Source: Archivesica marissinica
Taxonomy: Eukaryota > Mollusca > Bivalvia > Venerida > Vesicomyidae
Length of the DNA stretch: 64,000 nt
Assembly (NCBI GenBank): GCA_014843695.1
Contig: CM026397.1
Location: forward strand, 40,448,651 to 40,512,650
Direction: 5' to 3'
Numbering within the stretch: position 1 is the stretch's first letter; every line of letters starts with the position of its first letter. This document shows positions 35,501-47,500 of the stretch, in pieces. The notes under the pieces are model-generated. The model saw only the letters and a list, made by a program, of their open reading frames with translations, searched no databases and had not been told where the DNA came from. A program made the position numbers and the translations under genes.

Positions 35501-38500
35501 TCTGAGATATCATGAAGTTATGTCCCATGTCACTCTGAGATGCCTTGAAGTTATGTCCCATGTCACTCTAAGATGCCTTGAAGTTATGCCTCCATGTCAC
35601 TCTGAGATGTCATGAAGTTATGCCTCCATGTCACTCTGAGATGCCTTGAAGTTATGTCCCATGTCACTCTGAGATGCCTTGAAGTTATGCCTCCATGTCA
35701 CTCTGAGATGCCATGAAGTTATGTCCCATGTCACTCTGAGATGTCTTGAAGTTATGCCTCCATGTCACTCTGAGATACCTTGAAGTTATGCCTCCATGTC
35801 ACTCTGAGATGCCTTGAAGTTATGTCCCATGTCACTCTGAGATGCCTTGAAGTTATGTCCCATGTCACTCTGAGATGCCTTGAAGTTATGTCCCATGTCA
35901 CTCTGAGATGCCTTGAAGTTATGCCTCCATGTCACTCTGAGATGCCTTGAAGTTATGTCCCATGTCACTCTGAGATGCCTTGAAGTTATGCCTCCATGTC
36001 ACTCTGAGATGCCTTGAAGTTATGTCCCATGTCACTCTGAGATGCCTTGAAGTTATGTCTCCATGTCACTCTGAGATGCCTTGAAGTTATGTCTCCATGT
36101 CACTCTGAGATGCCTTGAAGTTATGTCTCATGTCACTCTGAGATGCCTTGAAGTTATGCCCCATGTCACTCTGAGATGTCTTGAAGTTATGTCACTCTGA
36201 GATGCCTTGAAGTTATGTCCCATGTCACTCTGAGATGCCTTGAAGTTATGTCCCATGTCACTCTGAGATGTCTTGAAGTAATGTCCCATGTCTGTCTAAG
36301 ATGTCTTGAAGTTATGTCCCATGTCTGTCTGAGATGCCTTGAAGTTATGTCCCATGTCACTCTGAGATGCCTTGAAGTTATGCCTCCATGTCACTCTGAG
36401 ATGTCTTGAAGTTATGTCACTCTGAGATGCCTTGAAGTTATGTCCCATGTCACTCTGAGATGCCTTGAAGTTATGTCCCATGTCACTCTGAGATGTCTTG
36501 AAGTTATGCCTCCATGTCACTCTGTGATGCCTTGAAGTTATGTCCCATGTCACTCTGAGATGCCTTGAAGTTATGTCCCATGTCACTCTGAGATGCCATG
36601 AAGTTATGTCCCATGTCACTCTGAGATGCCTTGAAGTTATGTCCCATGTCTGTCTGAGATGCCTTGAAGTTAGGTCCCATGTCTGTCTAAGATGCCTTGA
36701 AGTGCATGTTGTCAGGAGATGTTATCAGTATTCTTTGTAAGGTTATTAAATCAATTGTCAACATTGTCCTTGGCTGGATGTCAATAATCTCGAGCTCAAC
36801 TGATTTGATTGGATGAGACTGATATTTGCACTCACCTCAACCAATAATAAAGCTTGAGAGCGAGTTTGAGGATTAATAAAAGTTTTATACCCTCCAACAC
36901 TTGCCTCGTGTGTGGCTCAGAATTAGATATGTTGTCCTGCCTCGTGTGTGGCTAGCTCAGAATTAGATATGTGGTCCTGCCCTGTGTGTGGCTAGCTCAG
37001 AATTAGATATGTGGTCCTGCCCTGTGTGTGGCTAGCTCAGAATTAGATATGTTGTCCTGCCCTGTGTGAGGCTAGCTCAGAATTAGATATGTGGTCCTGC
37101 CCTGTGTGTGGCTAGCTCAGAATTAGATATGTGGTCCTGCCCTGTGTGTGGCTAGCTCAGAATTAGATATGTGGTCCTGCCCTGTGTGTGGCTAGCTCAG
37201 AATTAGATATGTGGTCCTGCCTTGTGTGTGGCTAGCTCAGAATTAGATATGTTGTCCTGCCTCGTGTGTTCCTAGCTCAGAATTAGATATGTTGTCCTGC
37301 CTCGTGTGTTCCTAGCTCAGAATTAGATATATTGTCCTGCCTCGTGTGTTCCTAGCTCAGAATTAGATATGTTGTCCTGCCTCGTGTGTTCCTAGCTCAG
37401 AATTAGATATGTGTCCTGCCCTGTGTGTGGCTAGCTCAGAATTAGATATGTTGTCCTGCCCTGTGTGTGGCTAGCTCAGAATTAGATATGTGGTCCTGCC
37501 TCGTGTGTTCCTAACTCAGAATTAGATATGTTGTCTTGCCTCGTGTGTTCCTAGCTCAGAATTAGATATGTTGTCCTGCCTCGTGTGTGTCTAGCTCAGA
37601 ATTAGATATGTTGACCTGCCTCGTGTGTTCCTAGCTCAGAATTAGATATGTGGTCCTGCCTCGTGTGTTCCTAGCTCAGAATTAGATATGTTGTCCTGCC
37701 TCGTGTGTTCCTAGCTCAGAATTAGATATGTTATCTGCCTCGTGTGTTCCTAGCTCAGAATTAGATATGTGGTCCTGCCTCGTGTGTTCCTAGCTCAGAA
37801 TTAGATATGTGGTCCTGCCTCGTGTGTGGCTAGCTCAGAATTAGATATGTTGTCCTGCCTCGTGTGTGTCTAGCTCAGAATTAGATATGTTGTCCTGCCT
37901 CGTGTGTGGCTAGCTCAGAATTAGATATGTTGTCCTGCCTCGTGTGTTACTAGCTCAGAATTAGATATGTGGTCCTGCCTCGTGTGTTCCTAGCTCAGAA
38001 TTAGATATGTTGTCCTGCCCTGTGTGTGGCTAGCTCAGAATTAGATATGTGGTCCTGCCTCGTGTGTTCCTAGCTCAGAATTAGATATGTGGTCCTGCCC
38101 TGTGTGTGGCTAGCTCAGAATTAGATATGTGGTGCTGCCTCGTGTGTTCCTAGCTCAGAATTAGATATGTGGTCCTGCCTCGTGTGTGGCTAGCTCAAAA
38201 TTAGATATGTTGTCCTGCCTCGTGTGTTCCTAGCTCAGAATTAGATATATTGTCCTGCCTCGTGTGTTCCTAGCTCAGAATTAGATATGTTGTCCTGCCT
38301 CGTGTGTTCCTAGCTCAGAATTAGATATGTTGTCCTGCCTCGTGTGTTCCTAGCTCAGAATTAGATATGTTGTCCTGCCTCGTGTGTTCCTAGCTCAGAA
38401 TTAGATATGTTGTCCTGCCTCGTGTGTTCCTAGCTCAGAATTAGATATGTTGTCCTGCCTCGTGTGTTCCTAGCTCAGAATTAGATATGTTGTCCTGCCT

Positions 38501-41500
38501 CGTGTGTGTCTAGCTCAGAATTAGATATGTTGTCCTGCCTCGTGTGTTCCTAGCTCAGAATTAGATATGTTGTCCTGCCTCGTGTGTGGCTAGCTCAGAA
38601 TTAGATATGTGGTCCTGCCTCGTGTGTGGCTAGCTCAGAATTAGATATGTTGTCCTGTCTCGTGTGTGGCTAGCTCAGAATTAGATATGTTGTCCTGCCT
38701 CGTGTGTGTCTAGCTCAGAATTAGATATGTTGTCCTGCCTCGTGTGTGGCTAGCTCAGAATTAGATATGTGGTCCTGCCTCGTGTGTGTCTAGCTCAGAA
38801 TTAGATATGTTGTCCTGCCTCGTGTGTGTCTAGCTCAGAATTAGATATGTTGTCCTGCCTCGTGTGTTCCTAGCTCAGAATTAGATATGTGGTCCTGCCT
38901 CGTGTGTGGCTAGCTCAGAATTAGATATGTTGTCCTGCCTCGTGTGTTCCTAGCTCAGAATTAGATATGTGGTCCTGCCTAGTTTGTTCCTAGCTCAGAA
39001 TTAGATATGTTGTCCTGCCTAGTGTGTTCCTAGCTAAGAATTAGATATGTTGTCCTGCCTCGTGTGTTCCTAGCTCAGAATTAGATATGTGGTCCTGCCT
39101 CGTGTATGGCTAGCTCAGAATTAGATATGTTGTCCTGCCTCGTGTGTTCCTAGCTCAGAATTAGATATGTTGTCCTGTCTCGTGTGTGGCTAGCTCAGAA
39201 TTAGATATGTGGTCCTGCCTCGTGTGTTCCTAGCTCAGAATTAGATATGTGGTCCTGCCTCGTGTGTGGCTCAGAATTAGATATGTTGTCCTGCCTCGTG
39301 TGTGGGTCAGAATTAGATATGTGGTCCTGCCTCGTGTGTGGCTCAGAATTAGATATGTTGTCCTGCATTTCTTGTTCATCAACACTCAGATTTGTGTTGT
39401 GTATACCCTAGTGTTGTCGGGTTCGTTTTCATGTTTCATGATACTAATACTTGTATTTGACAATCAAATAATACATTTACCCAGGATATGAAGGCTAGAA
39501 CCACCAAGGCACTGAGAAACATCATCACTAGCAGACGATATGGTTTGACTGGTACTGCATTACAGAATAATCTATTGGAGTTCTGGAGTATTCTAGACTG
39601 GTATGTAGAAATATCACTAGCAGACCATAGGGCTTGACTGGTACTGCGTTACACAATAATCTATTGGAGTTCTGGAGTATTCTAGACTGGTATGTACAAA
39701 TATCACTAGCAGACCATAGGGTTTGACTGGTACTGCGTTACAGAATAATCTATAAGAGTTCTGGAGTATTCTAGATTGGTATGTAGAAACATCACTAGCA
39801 GACCATAGGGTTTGACTGGTACTGCGTTACACAATAATCTATTGGAGTTCTGGAGTATTCTAGACGGGTTTGTGGAATATTATCACTGTATTGTATTACA
39901 GAATAATTTGTGGTGAGCCTATGATGCATGTAGCCAAGATGGCTTGTGATATATCAGACAGACCACAAGTTCAATAGTCTACATCATGGCCAATGTATTG
40001 TTGCCTTATCCTTGTAGGTATGTTTAGTTTAACAATAGTTTGAACCAGTTTATCAGTCTGAGCCCTAAAAATCTGCAATGTCCTGATTGGTCGAGGAGAT
40101 TGGCGCACATTACCCTTGATGTCAAATAAGATTACCATGTTAAAATAATCTGTCTATCCAACTGGCTTGCAGAAGGTCTGTGGTTTTACCATGTGCCAGT
40201 CCCTGTCTGAAATAGTGCTTGGAGAGTCAACAACTGTATTCCTCCACCAATAATAGCTGGATAGGTGCTATATCACCTAAGCTTGTCGACTTGTAACCCC
40301 AAAAACAAAGTAATATATTTTAGTCCTGAAAGATTCTAGACTGGTATGTTGATTTTTTAGGAGTTAATTTCTATGATAGTTTTTCAAAATACTTTGTAAA
40401 TAAAAATTTCCTATGATTTTGTTTGGCAGGGCCCAGCCCGGGTGTTTGGGTTGCCAAGGAGATTATGTGCACGAGTTTGTACATCCCATAGAAACCGGGC
40501 AGAGACATGATGCTAACAAACGAGAACTGGCCACTGCAAGAAAACGTAACTGTTCATGTATATTTACTGTCCACTGTAAGACAACGTAACTGTTCATGTA
40601 TATTTACTGTCCACTGCAAGAAAACGTAACTGTTCATGTATATTTACTGGCCACTGTAAGACAACGTAACTGTTCATGTATATTTACTGTCCACTGCAAG
40701 AAAACGTAACTGTTCATGTATATTTACTGGCCACTGCAAGAAAACGTAACTGTTCATGTATATTTACTGTCCACTGCAAGAAAACGTAACTGTTCATGTA
40801 TATTTACTGTCCACTGCAAGAAAACGTAACTGTTCATGTATATTTACTGTCCACTGCAAGAAAACGTAACTGTTCATGTATATTTACTGTCCACTGCAAG
40901 AAAACGTAACTGTTCATGTATATTTACTGTCCACTGTAAGAAAACGTAACTGTTCATGTATATTTACTGTCCACTGCAAGAAAACGTAACTGTTCATGTA
41001 TATTTACTGTCCACTGCAAGAAAACGTAACTGTTCATGTATATTTACTGTCCACTGCAAGAAAACGTAACTGTTCATGTATATTTACTGTCCACTGCAAG
41101 ACAACGTAACTGTTTATGTATATTTACTGTCCACTGCAAGAAAACGTAACTGTTCATGTATATTTACTGTCCACTGCAAGAAAACGTAACTGTTCATGTA
41201 TATTTACTGTCCACTGCAAGAAAACGTAACTGTTCATGTATATTTACTGTCCACTGCAAGAAAACGTAACTGTTCATGTATATTTACTGTCCACTGCAAG
41301 AAAACGTAACTGTTCATGTATATTTACTGTCCACTGCAAGAAAACGTAACTGTTCATGTATATTTACTGTCCACTGCAAGAAAACGTAACTGTTCATGTA
41401 TATTTACTGTCCACTGTAAGAAAACGTAACTGTTCATGTATATTTACTGTCCACTGCAAGAAAACGTAACTGTTCATGTATATTTACTGTCCACTGTAAG

Positions 41501-44500
41501 AAAACGTAACTGTTCATGTATATTTACTGTCCACTGTAAGAAAACGTAACTGTTCATGTATATTTACTGTCCACTGCAAGAAAACGTAACTGTTTATGTA
41601 TATTTACTGTCCACTGTAAGAAAACGTAACTGTTCATGTATATTTACTGTCCACTGTAAGAAAACGTAACTGTTCATGTATATTTACTGTCCACTGTAAG
41701 AAAACATAACTGTTCATGTATATTTAACTGTCCACTGCAAGAAAACGTAACTGTTCATGTATATTTACTGTCCACTGTAAGACAACGTAACTGTTTATGT
41801 ATATTTAACTGTCCACTGCAAGAAAACGTAACTGTTCATGTATATTTACTGTCCACTGTAAGAAAACGTAACTGTTCATGTATATTTAACTGTCCACTGC
41901 AAGAAAACGTAACTGTTCATGTATATTTACTGTCCACTGTAAGAAAACGTAACTGTTCATGTATATTTAACTGTCCACTGCAAGAAAACGTAACTGTTCA
42001 TGTATATTTACTGTCCACTGTAAGAAAACGTAACTGTTCATGTATATTTAACTGTCCACTGCAAGAAAACGTAACTGTTCATGTATATTTACTGTCCACT
42101 GTAAGAAAACGTAACTGTTCATGTATATTTAACTGTCCACTGCAAGAAAACGTAACTGTTCATGTATATTTACTGTCCACTGTAAGAAAACGTAACTGTT
42201 CATGTATATTTAACTGTCCACTGCAAGAAAACGTAACTGTTCATGTATATTTACTGTCCACTGTAAGAAAACGTAACTGTTCATGTATATTTAACTGTCC
42301 ACTGCAAGAAAACGTAACTGTTCATGTATATTTACTGTCCACTGCAAGAAAACGTAACTGTTCATGTATATTTAACTGTCCACTGCAAGAAAATGTAACT
42401 GTTCATGTATATTTACTGGCCACTGCAAGAAAACGTAACTGTTTATGTATATTTACTGTCCACTGTAAGACAACGTAACTGTTTATGTATATTTAACTGT
42501 CCACTGTAAGACAACGTAACTGTTTATGTATATTTAACTGTCCACTGCAAGAAAACGTAACTGTTCATGTATATTTACTGTCCACTGTAAGAAAACGTAA
42601 CTGTTCATGTATATTTACTGTCCACTGCAAGAAAACGTAACTGTTCATGTATATTTACTGTCCACAGCAAGAAGACGTAACTGTTTATGTATATTTACTG
42701 TCCACTGTAAGAAAACGTAACTGTTCATGTATATTTAACTGGCCACTGCAAGAAAACGTAACTGTTCATGTATATTTAACTGTCCACTACAAGAAAACGT
42801 AACTGTTCATGTATATTTAACTGTCCACTACAAGAAAACGTAACTGTTCATGTATATTTAGCTGTCCACTACAAGAAAACGTAACTGTTCATGTATATTT
42901 ACTGTCCACTACAAGAAAACATAACTGTTCATGTATATTTACTGTCCACTGTAAGAAAACGTAACTGTTCATGTATATTTAACTGGCCACTACAAGAAAA
43001 CGTAACTGTTCATGTTTATTTAACTGGCCACTACAAGAAAACGTAACTGTTTATGTATATTTAACTGGCCACTACAAGAAAACGTTCTGGGGACATTGAC
43101 TTCGCCCCCGTGGAGGCTCCACTTCTCTCTAAATTAAAGTTTGTTTTTGTTTGCAATCTACATACAAAATGGCTCATGTTTGCCAGTTCACTCTACGTGA
43201 TTGTATATAATGTATGGTGGCTCATGTTTGCTAGCTCACTCTACATGATTGTATATAATGTATGGTGGCTCATGTTTGCCAGTTCACTCTACGTGATTGT
43301 ATATAATGTATGGTAACTCATGTTTGCCAGTTCACTCTACGTGATTGTATATAATGTATGGTAGCTCATGTTTGCCAGTTCACTCTACATGATTGTATAT
43401 AATGTATGGTAGCTCATGTTTGCCAGTTCACTCTACATGATTGTATATAATGTATGGTGGCTGATGTTTGCCAGTTCACTCTACATGATTGTATATAATG
43501 TATGTTAGCTCATGTTTGCCAGTTCACTCTATGTGATTGTATATAATGTATGGTGGCTGATGTTTGCCAGTTCACTCTACATGATTGTATATAATGTATG
43601 TTAGCTCATGTTTGCCAGTTCACTCTACGTGATTGTATATAATGTATGGTAGCTCATGTTTGCCAGTTCACTCTACATGGATGTGTCTAGGGGATGATGA
43701 CTGATTGGCTGATGTGTTTTGTTTCTAGAGAAGAGTAAGCTTGCTGTGATCAGGAAGTCTATGATGATCCGGAGACTCAAGAGCCTTATAGCCGATCAGC
43801 TTCCTAAGAAAGGTGAGTGTCACTTTAATCCTAGTCTGTCACGATCCTGCAAGACAATTAGCAGGAATTCACAAGATAAAATGTTCACAAGTTGGAAAGC
43901 AATACTCTAATTGTAAGCTTGCTTTATCAGTTGGCAGGGTATAATTGTGCCTAACATTTGATTTGATTAAATATTGCTTTCGCATGATTCAGTGTCAAGT
44001 GACTCCTTTAATTAATGAATAGATGTTTTGTGTGGATCTGTTTTAAATTCTTTGATGTGAGGAGGAAGCTATCCAGATGATTGTTAATTCTACCCAGAGT
44101 GTCTGAAATACTGGTAGGGTCATCTGGAATCTTCCTCCACCAAGGGAAGCTAGAAAGTCGCCCAGTTTAGCTAGGCTATCTGTACGGTCATCTGGAATCT
44201 TCCTCCACCAAGGGAAGCTAGAAAGTCGCCCAGTTTAGCTAGGCTATCTGTACGGTCATCTGGAATCTTCCTCCACCAAGGGAAGCTAGAAAGTCGCCCA
44301 GTTTAGCTAGGCTATCTGTACGGTCATCTGGAATCTTCCTCCACCAAGGGAAGCTAGAAAGTCGCCCAGTTTAGCTAGGCTATCTGTACGGTCATCTGGA
44401 ATCTTCCTCCACCAAGGGAAGCTAGAAAGTCGCCCAGTTTAGCTAGGCTATCTGTACGGTCATCTGGAATCTTCCTCCACCAAGGGAAGCTAGAAAGTCG

Positions 44501-47500
44501 CCCAGTTTAGCTAGGCTATCTGTACGGTCATCTGGAATCTTCCTCCACCAAGGGAAGCTAGAAAGTCGCCCAGTTTAGCTAGGCTATCTGTACGGTCATC
44601 TGGAATCTTCCTCCACCAAGGGAAGCTAGAAAGTCGCCCAGTTTAGCTAGGCTATCTGTAGTGTCATCTGGAAACTTCCTCCACCAAGGGAAGCTAGAAA
44701 GTTGCCCAGTTTAGCTAGGCTATCTGTAGTGTCATCTGGAAACTTCCTCCACCAAGGGAAGCTAGAAAGTTGCCCAGTTTAGCTAGGCTATCTGTAGTGT
44801 CATCTGGAAACTTCCTCCACCAAGGGAAGCTAGAAAGTCGCCCAGTTTAGCTAGGCTATCTGTAGTGTCATCTGGAAACTTCCTCCACCAAGGGAAGCTA
44901 GAAAGTTGCCCAGTTTAGCTAGGCTATCTGTACGACAAACAACAATAGATTAGGAAAGTAGTTTCATGCCAAGCATCGATAAACTGTGATTTGTTATGAC
45001 TAGAGTATACAGTCTACATCCGTTATGTCGAATTCCGTCGGACCGAGCAAAATACTTCGACATAACCGAAGTTTGACTTAACGAAATTCGATATAAACGG
45101 TGCCAGTTATATGTAAAATGATTGTGTCTGAAACAGGACTCTGATCCGACTTCGAGATAACCGGAGAATTCGACATAACTGACTTTGACATAACGGATGT
45201 AGACTGTAGTTGGCAAATGGTACATTTTGTGCTTGTTGGTTTATACAAATGAATTATAGTTTTATTGCAAAACAAGTGTTTACAATATTAAATTAATTGC
45301 TCTCGAGGCCTCATACCTGATGATTCTATTGCCATGAGGGTGGGAGAAGAGGTAATGTAGATGATTTAAATGTCTTGCCTCAGGACACCCTCCACTGTGG
45401 GACACTTCCACTGTGGGACACCTCCACTGTGGGGCACCTCCACTGTGGGACACCTCCACTGCGGCACACCTCCACTGTGGGACACCTCCACTGTGGCACA
45501 CCTCCACTGTGGGACACCTCCACTGTGGGACACCTCCACTGTGGGACACCTCCATTGTTGGACACCTCCATTGTGGGACACCTCCACTGTGGGACACCTC
45601 CACTGCGGCACACCTCCATTGTGGGACACCTCCACTGTGGGACACCTCCATTGTGGGACACCTCCATTGTTGGACACCTCCATTGATGTTGTTACATGAT
45701 TATGTTAATATGGTCCAGCTCCATGTTACACTGTATATTGATGGCTGATACAAATTGATTTTTAGTACAGAGATTGCGACCTATGTGTCCGAAGCTGCTG
45801 TAGAATCATATGTGTAAGCGAGTGACCAATTTTTTATGTCAGAACTTTTAGTAAGATATGCCGTTATGTGACACACACATACGCACATACATTTTGTTTT
45901 GAAGAAACGGAGCTACAAACTTTTTCCAGTACATTAAAAATGTCACACAGGTCAGGTTTGATTTTATTACTGCCAAACTTGTAACAAATACAATTGTCTG
46001 ATAGCAACATTTATGGAATTTGTAACAGGAATATATGAGTTTAAACTCTTTTTTTGCTTATAGGTAAAAAATGTGTTTTTCCTCCATCTTTGTTTATGTT
46101 GTATGTCAGAGTTGACTGAAGGTCGATATATGACGTCATGCAGATTTATTTAAATTTGTTTCTCGTCTGGTGTTTAACTGGTCTTAACACTTTCAGAAGA
46201 GAGGTAGGCTTATATACACATGGGTTCATTCCAGAGGCGACGTGAGCGAAACAGTTGCCTAGGGACCCTGACATAGGGGAAAAAATAAATAATTTTTATT
46301 TACCATTTTCATACAAAATTTTGGCCAGTAAGATACACTAGCCAATTATAAAGCACTCCTTCTATTAAAATGTTGTACTTAATGGTCATACTGTGTATTT
46401 TAACCCTATTTTGCAGAAGTATATTAGTTTATACAAATTTATTTTAGCTCAATTGCGAAACAAGTTCTTTCAACTTATATTAATCACTCTCGAGACCTCA
46501 TTCCTGATGGAAACCATCGCCATGAAGGAGAGAGAAGAGGCAATGTGGAATTTAACAATTGTAACGGCTCCAGCAGGGCTCGAACTCCGGACCTTTCACA
46601 CCTGAAACGAACGTGCATCCACTGCGCTATCACGACTTCCACTTCCACTATAGATTACTGGATAAACGGTCATCATGTCTATCCAACCTCCATAGAGATT
46701 ACTGGATAAACGGTCATCATGTCTATCCAACCTCCATAGAGATTACTGGATAAACGGTCATCATGTCTATCCAACCTCCATAGAGGTTACTGGATAAATG
46801 GTCATCATGTCTATCCAACCTCCATAGAGATTACTGGATAAACGGTCATCATGTCTATCCAACCTCCATAGAGATTACTGGATAAACGGTCATCATGTCT
46901 ATCCAACCTCCATAGAGATTATTGGATAAACGGTCATCATGTCTATCCAACCTCCATAGAGATTACTGGATAAACAGTCATAATGTCTATCCAACCTCCA
47001 TAGAGATTACTGGATAAACGGTCATATTGTCTATCCAACCTCCATAGAGATTACTGGATAAACGGTCATAATGTCTATCCAACCTCCATAGAGATTACTG
47101 GATAAACGGTCATCATGTCTATCCAACCTCCATAGAGATTACTGGATAAACGGTCATAATGTCTATCCAACCTCCATAGAGATTACTGGATAAACGGTCA
47201 TAATGTCTATCCAACCTCCATAGAGATTACTGGATAAACGGTCATCATGTCTATCCAACCTCCATAGAGATTACTGGATAAACGGTCATAATGTCTATCC
47301 AACCTCCATAGAGATTACTGGATAAACGGTCATAATGTCTATCCAACCTCCATAGAGATTACTGGATAAACGGTCATCATGTCTATCCAACCTCCATAGA
47401 GATTACTGGATAAACGGTCATAATGTCTATCCAACCTCCATAGAGATTACTGGATAAACGGTCATAATGTCTATCCAACCTCCATAGAGATTACTGGATA

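Noticed and set aside
32116..36740. Many 60-236-codon frames on both strands
   Set aside because: All lie in the 33/34-bp minisatellite; mixed unit lengths shift frames, giving many short artefacts.
36898..39366. CRISPR array
   Set aside because: Direct repeats without unique spacers; every base of the unit repeats. This is eukaryotic DNA with spliced genes.
45280..45748. Five overlapping frames of about 100 codons on both strands
   Set aside because: A 16-bp simple tandem repeat without stops in several frames.
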